A DNA stretch of 18,742 bases from positions 1-18,742 of the forward strand of contig LSSK01001954.1 in NCBI GenBank assembly GCA_001969505.1. Direction: 5' to 3'. Positions within the stretch are counted from its first letter, which is position 1; every line of letters starts with the position of its first letter. The notes below the pieces were generated by a model. That model worked only from the letters and a program-made list of their open reading frames with translations, did no database searches and was not told the DNA's origin. The stretch comes from Zancudomyces culisetae (lineage: Eukaryota > Kickxellomycota > Harpellomycetes > Harpellales > Legeriomycetaceae). Below are positions 8,230 through 16,984 of this stretch, piece after piece. A program made the position numbers and the translations under genes.

Positions 8230-9292
8230 ATGATTGCGGGTTTGAAGTCAATGCCTTTGGCAAGAATGGTAGGTGAAACATAGAGGTTGTTTTAGACGAA
8301 AGTATATTGATGGTCCATATCCCATACTTACTTAAAAACAAGAGTAGAAATATAGTATTATATGCTTGAGCTAATGTAATCTCTGAATCATATTCTGATT
8401 CTAAAAAGAAGCTATACTAGAAAGCAACGTTATGTATTAAGCAAATGAGAAGTTGAGTGTGTGTGTGTGTGTAGAATTCATGGATTTGGCTACAGAATAA
8501 AGCGTAATTTATATATGATAGGGAAAGGATGTTCTTGTAAGAAACTTTGGAAGTTCTACAACATTGAAGATGGCGGCAGCACAAGCATCAAACATGAAGA
8601 AGTTCAAAGTGTACAGATGGAATCCAGAAAATCCTACGGAAAAGCCCAGAATGCAGGAATATGATGTGGATGTATCAGGAATTGGACCAATGGTACTTGA
8701 TGCCTTGAATAAAATCAAGAATGACATTGACCCAACCCTGACATTTAGACGCAGTTGCAGAGAGGGTATTTGCGGCTCGTGCGCAATGAACACTAACGGA
8801 GATAACGGATTGGCTTGCATCACAAGGATCCCAGATACACCTGAAGTCAAAATTTACCCACTGCCACACATGTACGTAGTGAAGGATTTGGTTCCAGATA
8901 TGTCTTACTTCTACAAGCAATACGAATATGTTGAACCATGGCTTCAAAGAACCGACAAGGACGTTCCTGAAAGAGAATACCTACAATCAATTGCAGACAG
9001 ACAAAAGCTTGACGGTTTGTACGAGTGCATTTTGTGTGCCTGTTGCAGCACAAGTTGCCCAAGTTACTGGTGGAATCAAGACCAGTACTTGGGTCCATCT
9101 ATTTTGTTGCAAGCATACAGATGGATGGTGGACTCCAGAGATCAGAATGGACCAGCAAGAAGAGTGAAGTTCCAAAATCCAATGAGCGTTTACAGATGCC
9201 ATCAAATCATGAACTGTACTGCCAGTTGTCCAAAGGGCTTGAACCCTGGTGAGGCTGTTCAGAAACTCAGAGTGTTGATGTCCAAGGATTAA
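8230..9292 (+). CDS. SDH2: Succinate dehydrogenase iron-sulfur subunit (proposed two-exon model)
   Basis: Sdh2 is the Fe-S electron-transfer subunit of complex II in the mitochondrial inner membrane, passing electrons from the flavoprotein Sdh1 to ubiquinone. Certain coding spans 8570-9292. In the proposed 269-aa model (8230-8268 joined to 8522-9292; S. cerevisiae Sdh2 is 266 aa) the [2Fe-2S] ligands are C92, C97, C100 and C112. The [4Fe-4S] ligands are C182, C185, C188 and C249, and the [3Fe-4S] ligands C192, C239 and C245. Starting at the first in-frame ATG (8570) leaves only about 8 residues before KKFKVYRW and no presequence. The frame is open upstream to 8522 and encodes a presequence-like [13 protein letters not shown]. 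An upstream ATG at 8230 encodes [13 protein letters not shown], followed by GTAGGT, and both ends are phase 0. [14 protein letters not shown] differs from the usual CHTIMNCTRTCPKG. It is convergent with SYO1. Confidence 0.93.
8269..8521 (+). other. Proposed SDH2 intron in the presequence (253 nt, phase 0)
   Basis: The donor GTAGGT (8269-8274) follows codon 13 of a presequence-like exon. The acceptor TAG (8519-8521) is also the in-frame stop that would otherwise block upstream extension of SDH2; an alternative acceptor is AAAG ending at 8527, also in phase. No strong CTAAC or TACTAAC branch motif is visible just before the acceptor, and GTAGGT is not a common donor, so the exact boundaries are uncertain. 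A (GT)8 microsatellite (8457-8472) lies inside. Confidence 0.5.
8457..8472. repeat. (GT)8 microsatellite
   Basis: Eight uninterrupted GT units lie about 50 nt before the proposed SDH2 3' splice site. Confidence 0.95.
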
Positions 9293-9622
9293 GTGATCTT
9301 TCTAATGTGCGCATAAACTCATACGCGTATTTTTGGAACAAAGAAAGCATTAAAAACTTGAACAAGGAGGAAAATTTTCGGCTTTTTTTTTTTAGTTTCT
9401 CTATATCTAGCCTATTACCCTACCCTCGTTATTACTTGTCGGGCCATAGTTTTTTTTATATTTTTTACTTTTATCCTGAAAAATGGGAAAAGGGAATAAT
9501 AAAGAGAGTATGTGGTAATATTAACATAAAGAATATAGTAAAGGCGCAATTATGAAGAACAAGGGAAAAGAGTAAGATAGGAAAGGTTGGTAGGTAGGAG
9601 GGAGTGCTAAAAAGAATGAAGT
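9293..9622. other. SDH2/SYO1 convergent 3' region
   Basis: This 330-nt AT-rich spacer separates two stop codons on opposite strands. It should hold both polyadenylation sites. It contains T-runs, TATA-rich stretches and a GTAGGTAGGAGGGAG patch just before the SYO1 stop. No gene was seen. Confidence 0.65.
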
Positions 9623-12244
9623 TTACTTGAGTTCGGATTTCTTGTATTTAATAAAATTCATAAGGTTCACCACCAGGAGGTCGGTTTGTGCCCTGAAAGA
9701 ACGAGATTTGCGTTTATCGATGGTCTTTGCGAATTTTTTAAGAGGAACAACAAGAGACTCCAAAAACGAGAGGTAGTTGTTGCTGACAAACACAGGGCCG
9801 TCGTAGACGAAAGCTGCATCAGCATAAATGTCAAATATATCATCGATGACTTGGACCACAATTATTTTTTCAGATTGTTTGGTGCCTTCGCTTGTTAGTG
9901 CTTTTTTACGCTTTATGATGTTATAATCTGGTTCGAAATCCGCAGATGGCACCGTGGAACCCGAAAACATGATTGGTTTAGTGACATTATACAATAGGAA
10001 TTGTGAAATTGCAGAGTTTAGCTGGACATCCTGGATTCTAGCAAATCTACCCAATATCCCGACAATGCATACTTTGATATCTACTTGTTGTTTTTTCAAA
10101 GCGGCGTTGTCGCCTTTGGCAGTGTAAGCAGATAGCAAATTTTCTATATTGTTGTACAAATCGATGAACCCACCAATTATAACAGCGCTAACCTCCACAC
10201 ATTTAATGTCAATTCTGGCTAGGGTCCAAACACAACTCAATAGTCGCTCTATCAACTCTGCCTGTAGCTCCAGGTCAAATAAAATAGCCGAATCCAGGCT
10301 CGATTTGTTGTCGACAATGTCCATTTCGGTGGCGCAGGGATATGATTTTTGCTGTTTATCTTTGAGCGCGAGTACTACATTTGAAATTGTATCTATCAAC
10401 ACCTTAAACCAGGCAATACATGTTGAATAGAAATTGACACCACCTTGGCTCAGTAGTTTAATAATTCCACTATTGTTGCTCCCTGTTGCTGATGCATCCA
10501 GTAAGGATAAAAAGTTATTAAGACATATAGACGCTGTAGTATTTAATATAAGTAGACTTTCGTGAAGGATCAAGTTTTCTGAAAAGCCGGCTAGCCCAGT
10601 GGTTCGGTTTGGATAGTATTCTAAAAGTTTCAGTATTTGTGGAATAACCACGCCGACAAACTGCTCAATTAACCCAACTACATCACCCTGGTCTTCTGTG
10701 GTTCCATCCGATACTCCCTCTGTTCTCATTATTGTTTCCATATCTTCAAACTCGTCGTTGTCCACCCACATGTCATCATCCCCCTGATCATTTCCGTTTT
10801 CATCCTTGCCGTTTTGTTCGTAGTTCTCATCTTCATCAATTTCTTCTTCACCTTCTTCACCTTCCTCGCCTTGCTCGCCTTCTTGATCCATACTATCCAC
10901 ATTTGCGTCATCCTCTTTATCAATATCATCCACCGCTTCAAAGTCTCCTACTTCTCCGTCCATAAATATATTTGAGGCAATCTCCAAACATATTTGGTAA
11001 TTCGAAATTTCGCGATTTACACATTCCATCTTGTCCTTTATAATGCTTAAACCAGTATTTACACCGTTAGCCAGCTGCTCTTGTTCCTCACCTCCCTCGT
11101 TCTCCTCTTTGCCCCCATCCTTCTGCGTCTGTCGCTGTTGCTGCCTCTTTTGCTCTTGCTGATATGTATCAACCACCTCGTTCATATCCTTGTACAATTT
11201 ATCTACGTTCAGATACTCTCCGATTAGCTGCATAATCTTTTTCTTTACCTGAAATTCAATTTCACCCTTTGTTTCGCTAAACAAACTAGTCTTGCTGAAT
11301 TGTTTACAGCTCTTTATCATATTTATGATGCTTGCCCCAGTTAATACTTTTACAACACTGCTTTGGTTCAAACTGTGCCCATCACCTTCAACCAAATCCA
11401 AAGAATGCATCAACGCCCTAACCACACCACCATTTGCACCTGCCATCTCCTGGCTTTCAAATATCATATTTGCCATTTTTTCGTTATTCTCTGTTATCGT
11501 ATACATTAATTGTGCTGCAAAATATACCAACCCCCGCCCCAGAGCCAAGTATTGACTATGTACCAATATTTCGGCTGCAAGTTCTATTACTCCCAAATCG
11601 TTCACGTAGTATAAAGCCTTATCGCCATAACCTTCGCACATTGTGTTTATCAGTACAAATATATTTTCAACAATCCCGAATATTACTCTTTGCTCACTTG
11701 CGTTTAGTTTTTCTTTGTTTTCACTTTGTAACACATCACTAGCCCTATCTTTGGCGCCGTTTTGTTGTAAAATCTCGCCAATGTGTGCTCTCTGGCCTTC
11801 GAAAACTAGTTTAATGTTATTCAACAGCTGTTCCGTGTATATCTCTTTTCCATACTCACTTGAACCATTTGCCGCCAGATTCCTTAGCACACCACTAGCT
11901 TCCAAGCAGACATCCTTACTACTATCTAGTAGTCTATCTATTACCTTTTCTATTACACCGTTTGCCAACAACCTCTTCCTAACCGAAATTTCGCTATCTT
12001 CTCCTAGCAGTTGCCCTATACTTGCGCAAGCCCATACCCGTTCGTTAACTTCTTGCGACTGGATTTTCTTTATCACTACGGGCACTTGCTCTTCGTTACC
12101 ACGATTGTCACCCTTGTGTTGATCCTGTTCAAGTGCATTGGTTTCTAGCAACTTTATATTTTTCAAACTCTGGGTAACTCCCAGAGATGAGCTGGCGTTG
12201 AATCTTATTTTGCGAGATTTCTTTATTTCGACCGTTTTGCCCAT
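9623..12244 (-). CDS. SYO1: Symportin Syo1, co-import chaperone for ribosomal proteins L5 and L11
   Basis: This is a single exon of 873 aa. Syo1 binds Rpl5 and Rpl11 together, links them to the karyopherin Kap104 for nuclear import, and supports 5S RNP assembly. The N terminus is short and basic (MGKTVEIKKSRKIRF). Armadillo-type helical repeats follow (about 50-310), including RVWACASIGQLL and the family-typical CLEASGVLRNLA. Residues 358-392 are Gln/Lys/Glu-rich. A long acidic stretch (about 432-516, with poly-Glu and Asp runs) matches the acidic loop that in Syo1 contacts Rpl11. HEAT-like helices fill about 520-870, ending in FVSNNYLSFLESLV, KTIDKRKSRSFRAQTDLL and NFIKYKK, which resemble the conserved Syo1 C terminus. 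It is longer than S. cerevisiae Syo1 (about 620 aa), mainly through the charged middle and loops. Two RRPE-like motifs lie just upstream. Confidence 0.9.
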   Translation of the reverse strand: MGKTVEIKKSRKIRFNASSSLGVTQSLKNIKLLETNALEQDQHKGDNRGNEEQVPVVIKKIQSQEVNERVWACASIGQLLGEDSEISVRKRLLANGVIEKVIDRLLDSSKDVCLEASGVLRNLAANGSSEYGKEIYTEQLLNNIKLVFEGQRAHIGEILQQNGAKDRASDVLQSENKEKLNASEQRVIFGIVENIFVLINTMCEGYGDKALYYVNDLGVIELAAEILVHSQYLALGRGLVYFAAQLMYTITENNEKMANMIFESQEMAGANGGVVRALMHSLDLVEGDGHSLNQSSVVKVLTGASIINMIKSCKQFSKTSLFSETKGEIEFQVKKKIMQLIGEYLNVDKLYKDMNEVVDTYQQEQKRQQQRQTQKDGGKEENEGGEEQEQLANGVNTGLSIIKDKMECVNREISNYQICLEIASNIFMDGEVGDFEAVDDIDKEDDANVDSMDQEGEQGEEGEEGEEEIDEDENYEQNGKDENGNDQGDDDMWVDNDEFEDMETIMRTEGVSDGTTEDQGDVVGLIEQFVGVVIPQILKLLEYYPNRTTGLAGFSENLILHESLLILNTTASICLNNFLSLLDASATGSNNSGIIKLLSQGGVNFYSTCIAWFKVLIDTISNVVLALKDKQQKSYPCATEMDIVDNKSSLDSAILFDLELQAELIERLLSCVWTLARIDIKCVEVSAVIIGGFIDLYNNIENLLSAYTAKGDNAALKKQQVDIKVCIVGILGRFARIQDVQLNSAISQFLLYNVTKPIMFSGSTVPSADFEPDYNIIKRKKALTSEGTKQSEKIIVVQVIDDIFDIYADAAFVYDGPVFVSNNYLSFLESLVVPLKKFAKTIDKRKSRSFRAQTDLLVVNLMNFIKYKKSELK

Positions 12245-13055
12245 TCTTTTTCACCCTTGCCTGTCTCTTTTGACGTTTCCCTGTAACTTTGTTTAACAGC
12301 TTATATTTAAATAAAAAATTTTCCTGCCTATTTTTCTAACAAACTGATCAATTTTTATTTTATTTTTTCAATTCTGATTTTTGAAAATTTTTTATTATTT
12401 TTTTTCTGTGCTTTGCGCATAAAGTAGAGAGAAAACAACTGTCTACTGGTTGTCTTTCTAAGCAAATCCACCAAAAATAGCTTTTTTATATAGTACAAGT
12501 CGTTATAAACAAAGCGAGATTGAGATCACTAGGACTGTGGTGTATCCCTCCTCCCCCCCCCGCCACTGAACCTAAATATGTAGAGTAGAAATAAAGCTAC
12601 TTTTTTTTCAATTCATTTTCTTGACTCCAAAACTTAGCCAGTATTGTTTCACCATAAAGAAACCTGTCAGTCCTTTTCTTTTTTTCTGTTCGTCTCCCAG
12701 TATTCCCTATGTTCTGTACAAAATGTTTGCGCTTTCCCCTTCTCAGATGGGTAAAAAATAATAGTCACATGTACTCATCCTTATGCACATTTTGGTGGGC
12801 AAACCTATGGTTTACTTTTGTTTTCGTTATTGAAATCTGATGAAACAGCCAAAAAAAATAAAATAAAAAAGTAAAAAGCGGAACTATCGAACTGATTTTT
12901 TAATTGGTTTCAATTTGTTAAATGTGCTCCCCCCTTAATATTTTCTATTGTTTTCGTAAAGATAAGCTATAGAAACAAGAATATATCTATTCAAATAGCC
13001 TAAATCAAGCTAAGAGTAGCAGAAGAGGATCTAGTAAGCGATAAAAAGAAAAAAA
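12245..13055. other. Divergent promoter region SYO1 / YCII-domain gene
   Basis: This 811-nt spacer lies between two divergent start codons. Its left part holds the RRPE-like elements. A C9 run lies at 12553-12561. A 12-nt match to the 5' end of yeast U4 snRNA at about 12778 does not extend. No separate gene was seen. Confidence 0.6.
12314..12393 (-). promoter_or_regulatory. Two RRPE-like elements upstream of SYO1
   Basis: AAAAATTTTC at 12314-12323 and TGAAAATTTTTT at 12382-12393 both match the ribosomal RNA processing element seen before yeast ribosome-biogenesis genes. They lie about 70 and 140 nt before the SYO1 ATG. The surroundings are A/T-rich, so chance matches are possible. A GATGAG core (PAC-like, minus strand, about 12774-12779) lies farther out and is weak. 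Confidence 0.45.
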
Positions 13056-13343
13056 ATGGGAGAATACTTGGTTTTGGTCAAAGATTTTACTGATCCAGAC
13101 TGCGTTAATCGCCGTTTAAAAGTCAGGGACATTCATTTGGCAAATTCAAAGGCTTTGAAGAAAACAGGCACATCTCTGAGGATGGGCGGCGCCTTATTGG
13201 ATGGTGATGGAAAAATGGCTGCAAGCTCAATGGTTTTTGAAGTGGAATCCGAGGATGTCATAAGAGAGCTTATTAGCAACGATATTTATGCAAAATCTAA
13301 TGTATGGGATTTGAGTACTCTAACAATAGCAAAAATAAAATAG
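13056..13343 (+). CDS. Small YCII-domain protein
   Basis: This is a compact 95-aa protein that begins in an A-rich context (aaaaaaATGG). It is nearly all one YCII (YciI-like, dimeric ferredoxin-like alpha/beta) domain: EYLVLVKDFTDPD at the N terminus, RRLKVRDIHLA (residues 19-29), the family-typical GGALLDGDGKM (44-54), a Ser/Met strand, and NDIYAKSNVWD (75-85). In the family a conserved His and a nearby Asp form the putative active site; here His27 with Asp25 are the obvious candidates. Fungi often encode a stand-alone YCII protein of about this length, and its substrate is unknown. No targeting peptide or membrane segment is seen, so it is probably cytosolic. Confidence 0.88.
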   Translation: MGEYLVLVKDFTDPDCVNRRLKVRDIHLANSKALKKTGTSLRMGGALLDGDGKMAASSMVFEVESEDVIRELISNDIYAKSNVWDLSTLTIAKIK

Positions 13344-14730
13344 ATATAACCCTCTTTTTTTTGGCTAGTACGTTTTTGTACTAATTTTCAGTGAAAAATG
13401 GCTATAAGCCGAAATAAAAAAAAGTTGTGTCGGCTTCTCAATTAGCCTGGAGAGCACATTTCCTCATTCGTATCATGTTATGCCTTGAATAATGTGAATA
13501 AGAACACCAGGTTAGATGGATAACGGTAAGCAAAAAAGAACAGCCTTAACATTGATAATACCAATCCCATGCATATAGCTGTTCTGTAGCGATGCTAAAG
13601 ATGTTATCACATAGTTTGCGTCGAGGTGCATAATGGACAGGGCTGGAACTTGGACAAAGAATCATATCAACGTGATGTACTTTTAATTTGTGTTTTTTCA
13701 GGGTTTTCTGCTCGCGTTTAACACCCACCAACCTATACTACCCATTCTCAAAAAGGTCTTATGATTGAAGGATTTATATATGCTGTTCTTTTTATGACTA
13801 GAAACTTTTTGAAAGAGAATGAAATAACAATTAGCTACAGAGTTGGCTAATCAAAATACCATTGATAGCTGGTAATTTTAGGGTTTTATCTGCACTAAAA
13901 CGATATTTAGCTTAGAAATGCGCATGGATTACAATGGTTTTCTGACAACGCAACTGATTATCTATTTTTGGGTATGGTAAACTCAATAAATAAATACCCT
14001 TTCGACAAAAATAAATCCAGGAGTATGGCAAGTTACGCCAAAAAAAACTGGTAAAATCAGAATCAGCACTTGAATTGGAATACTAAACTCTTGAAATGCG
14101 GTCTTTTTGGTATCATTCTGTTTTTTGTTACATTTGTTTGGTTGGATTCAAGTGTAAAAAAATACATGTGGAACACATTCCTGATATAGGCAATTAAGTT
14201 GGCTTGTGGTTGTTGTACTACACAGGCTTCTTTCCATTATTACTCCGCATGCCTTTTATTATTATAATTACTATTATTATTGAAGCTGTTGTTGTTATTG
14301 TTTCCCAAAAAAGTCAACCTATCAACACACTAGCAAATAAATCTGGTTTGGATAATAAAATACAATCTTTAACACCACAATCCAAACCAAACCAGGACTT
14401 GTATGATAAAAATGGATCAAAACCTACAAGATATTCTCTACTTTTTTTTGTACGCTTATGCTATACATACTATCCAGATGATATTAGGGCAAGACAGTTG
14501 TGTTGTGATAGTGTCTGAAATGGTTTTAATAAGCTCACATTAGTTATTATGTGCTCAGCAAACTTATTTCTCAACTGTTCTAAAATAACTTGGTCGCATA
14601 TCTCTGACTCACTATTGTTGTTTGCACAAATATGTTGCGCGTATTCATTGAAATATTCCTATTGGAATGCCAACTATTTATTACACAATATATTTTTATG
14701 ATTGTTTTGGTACGAGGCTATTTAGCAAAA

Positions 14731-14756
14731 TAATGTATGTATATAATGTATGTATA
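14731..14756. repeat. 13-bp tandem repeat (taatgtatgtata x2)
   Basis: Two perfect adjacent copies, followed by the first four bases of a third, lie in AT-rich intergenic DNA. No function is apparent. Confidence 0.85.
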
Positions 14757-16224
14757 TAATTATGCAGAGTATTGTGCTGTAGTTTTTCACAAACAAGCAG
14801 TTATACATCGCACTTTTTACTTTCCTAGCATTTTTATGATTGATTATCATAACCAACAACCGAATATACCTGTATGAGCCTCTATTGTTTGGATTTGACT
14901 TTTTATATATTATTTTAGCGCATAGATAGTAGCAGTACTCAATGCTAAAAACTTGGTATATATTTGAGATTTATTTGTTTTTTACGCTATTGTTATTTAC
15001 ACATTGTCTTTTCAGCTGATTCCTAATGCATTTTTAGAGAAAAAAAAATAGGCGGAGCTGCGGTTTAAAGTTAGTTGAAAATACTTTTATTAGCAAAGTA
15101 TAGCAGGAAAAACCACACATTGATTTTTTGATACACTTTATTGTAGTGTAGAAGAACATTAAACAAGGAGGAAAAAAATGAGCAGAGCAAGCCGACCACA
15201 ATCAATAGTGGCAAATTGCTTCACCAGTTATTCTGGAAAACCTTTTGTTTCCTAACACTTTTCCTAACATCTCTCACAACATTTCTCCCAACACTTCTCC
15301 CAACACTTCTCCTCACCTCCTTTGTATCCCAAAAAAACGATGTTAAGATTCACCAAGAATATTGTTTCCTATATCCTATTGTTGCAGCCAAATCCAAGAC
15401 GTAAGCTTGAAAAGACAACCAACAAAGTCAGCTAGTTTAAGATGGTTAATTATTCCGCCAGTTTGTTTGTGGTAAACAATCTAGCATTGCTAAATCACAG
15501 TTAATATTGTTCTCGAGTTTTTTTCCCGTCTTTTTTCGTGTTTTTCCGTCTTTGTTTTATATATATATTTATTTCCGAGAAATCGATAGTCGCAAAATGT
15601 GATAATTCAATAAAAACAATCAGGTTGAAATGTGTAGAAAAAAAGCAATATCCACTTTAAACTTTGGAAGGTAATAATGGTATCCAAACAATACCGTAGA
15701 GGTGCATCAGTACAACAATACAGTAGTGCAATGGCAACCTGGAAAAATCATTAAAAAAAAAGAAATCGTACAACAGTGGAAAAATAAAAGATTAAAAAAC
15801 ATAGAGTAAAACAGCAGACCATCACCACAATAACACAGTAACACAATAAAACAATAACGCAGGCTTATGAAAAGCTAACCCACTGCCATGGTATTTACAT
15901 TAATACAAACCTAACACCAATTCAAATATGATAGTAACAAGAAAAAGCATAAACGTTTGCCACACACAATTGTTACGCCAAAAGCTTTGTTTATCGAAGA
16001 AACGTGGTGTGGATTAAAATATACAACCAATTCTAGCATTTTTTTTTAAACAATAAAACTACCTTGCTCATAGTACTGGGCACCAAGTCGATTTGGTCAA
16101 AGCAATACGTGTATTTTCATTAAACAAAAGTTTGTTTTGCACAGATGTTTAAATGGTAGATAGCCTCTAAATCACATACAGATACTCTCAAATAGTGTGC
16201 TTTTTATGTTTGACAAAATAAATG

Positions 16225-16232
16225 TATATAAA
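16225..16232 (+). promoter_or_regulatory. TATA box of the first secreted Gly/His-rich gene
   Basis: TATATAAA lies 88 nt before the ATG at 16313. The paralogue at 18216 has TATATAAG 83 nt before its ATG. Matching spacing in otherwise unlike promoters supports both as functional TATA elements, a class typical of regulated, highly expressed yeast genes. Confidence 0.6.
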
Positions 16233-16312
16233 CTCAAATGTTCTGCTACAGTATCGGTTCTATAAGCTCCAAATAAATCGCTTTATTAGTATATACACTC
16301 GAACAAATTAAA

Positions 16313-16984
16313 ATGAAATCCTTAACCCTTTCCCTCGTCGTATTGGCAATTCAAGTTGGAACCGCCCTCGCAGCAAGAGGCGGAGGTGGTGGTGGTAGTG
16401 GAGGAGGTAGCGGTGGTGGTAGTGGAGGAGGTAGCGGTGGTGGTAGTGGAGGAGGTAGCGGTGGTGGTAGTGGAGGCAGTCACGGAGGCAGTGGAGGTAG
16501 TCACGGAGGCAGTGGAGGTAGTCACGGAGGCAGTGGAGGTAGTCACGGAGGTGGGCATGGTGGTGGGCATGGTGGTGGACATGGTGGTGGTCACGGAGGT
16601 CGTTATCACGGTGGCAGAAGACACAGGTACTGGAGAGATGGAATCTGGTACGATTACCCAGTTGAATACGCAGTAGCTGTACCAGTAGCTGTAGGAGCTG
16701 TTGGAGCCGTCGGCGCAGTAGGATATGATAACGCAGTAGTTGGTACTGCCTATGGAGCTGGAGCCGTCGGTGCAGTAGGATACGATAACTCAGTAGTTGG
16801 TACTGCCTACGGAGCTGGAGCCGTTGGTGCAGTAGGAGCAGTAGGAGCAGTTGGTGTTGTTGGTGTAGAAACATACCCATTGTACGGTGACTTCTACTTT
16901 GATAGCTTTGGTAGAAGAAGACGCAGATACAGAAAATACCACAGAGGAGGTCGCGGAGGACACCACTATAGGGGTCGTCACTGA
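16313..16984 (+). CDS. Secreted Gly/Ser/His-rich protein with conserved core (paralogue 1)
   Basis: This 223-aa protein starts with a signal peptide (MKSLTLSLVVLAIQVGTALA, likely cleaved after Ala20). Next come a GGGS tract (about 23-53), four GGSH-containing units (54-78) and four GGGH units (79-94), then HGGRRHR (99-105). The core follows (106-200): YWRDGIWYDYPVEYA, an Ala/Val/Gly-rich stretch, two copies of a 19-residue unit with GYDN and TAYGAGAVG, and YGDFYFDSFG. RRRRR (201-205) and a basic Arg/His/Gly tail end the protein. There are no cysteines and no GPI signal. The two basic blocks are candidate Kex2-type cleavage sites. I do not recognise the family. Wall-associated glycine-rich protein, metal-binding His protein and precursor of a secreted core peptide are all open. 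The next gene is a tandem paralogue. Confidence 0.88.
   Translation: MKSLTLSLVVLAIQVGTALAARGGGGGGSGGGSGGGSGGGSGGGSGGGSGGGSGGSHGGSGGSHGGSGGSHGGSGGSHGGGHGGGHGGGHGGGHGGRYHGGRRHRYWRDGIWYDYPVEYAVAVPVAVGAVGAVGAVGYDNAVVGTAYGAGAVGAVGYDNSVVGTAYGAGAVGAVGAVGAVGVVGVETYPLYGDFYFDSFGRRRRRYRKYHRGGRGGHHYRGRH
16391..16597 (+). repeat. Nested coding minisatellites (24, 21 and 12 bp)
   Basis: A 24-bp unit (ggtggtagtggaggaggtag + cggt) is repeated exactly at 16391-16414, 16415-16438 and 16439-16462. A 21-bp unit encoding SHGGSGG follows three times at 16478-16540, then 12-bp units encoding GGGH up to about 16597. Every period is a multiple of three, so copy-number change keeps the frame. Confidence 0.9.
16721..16834 (+). 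repeat. 57-bp tandem repeat in the conserved core
   Basis: Copies at 16721-16777 and 16778-16834 each encode a 19-residue unit beginning GYDN and ending GAVGAV. They differ at a few positions, including Ala to Ser after GYDN. The paralogue at 18216 has related but diverged GYDNGAIGTAYGTG sequence only once. Confidence 0.92.

Larger units (their letters stand above)
13344..16312. other. 3-kb gene-free region before the secreted repeat genes
   Basis: No convincing gene is present. The open frame at 14204-14518 (plus) starts at a TTG and begins with a hydrophobic, Ile-rich stretch that looks like translated AT-rich DNA. The frame at 15216-15404 also starts at TTG and reads through a short C/T-rich repeat. 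An ATG at 15178 after GAGGAAAAAA opens only 25 codons. Local repeats: a 13-bp unit twice at 14731-14756 and a 13-bp CCCAACACTTCTC unit at about 15287-15312. The last few hundred bases must hold the promoter of the 16313 gene. Confidence 0.55.

Noticed and set aside
9933-9944. GGTTCGAAATCC, resembling a tRNA B box.
   Set aside because: It lies inside SYO1 coding sequence and no cloverleaf can be formed around it.
12778-12789. ATCCTTATGCAC matches the 5' end of yeast U4 snRNA (and, reversed, the U6 pairing segment).
   Set aside because: The next bases do not form the U4 5' stem-loop, and the opposite strand has no U6 ACAGAGA box. A 12-nt match alone can be chance.
3940-12977. Identical 13-mer AGCTATAGAAACA at 3940-3952 and 12965-12977.
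   Set aside because: A repeated 13-mer is expected by chance in an AT-rich window of this length, and the flanks differ.
14343-14398. Inverted repeat-like pair (ctggtttggat ... atccaaaccaaaccag).
   Set aside because: The arms pair only partly, and no transposon or RNA feature surrounds them.
14204-14518. 104-codon frame with a hydrophobic start that could mimic a membrane protein.
   Set aside because: TTG start; the hydrophobic part is translated (att)n-like AT-rich DNA. No support as a gene.
15178-15255. ATG in a good context (GAGGAAAAAAATG) encoding 25 residues.
   Set aside because: It stops after 25 codons and no donor site or continuing exon could be found.
16308-16880. Long minus-strand open frame (190 codons) over the secreted gene, and similar mirror frames elsewhere.
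   Set aside because: It is a shadow of the repeat codons: Gly codons read backwards give His/Leu/Pro runs. The plus strand has the signal peptide and a paralogue.
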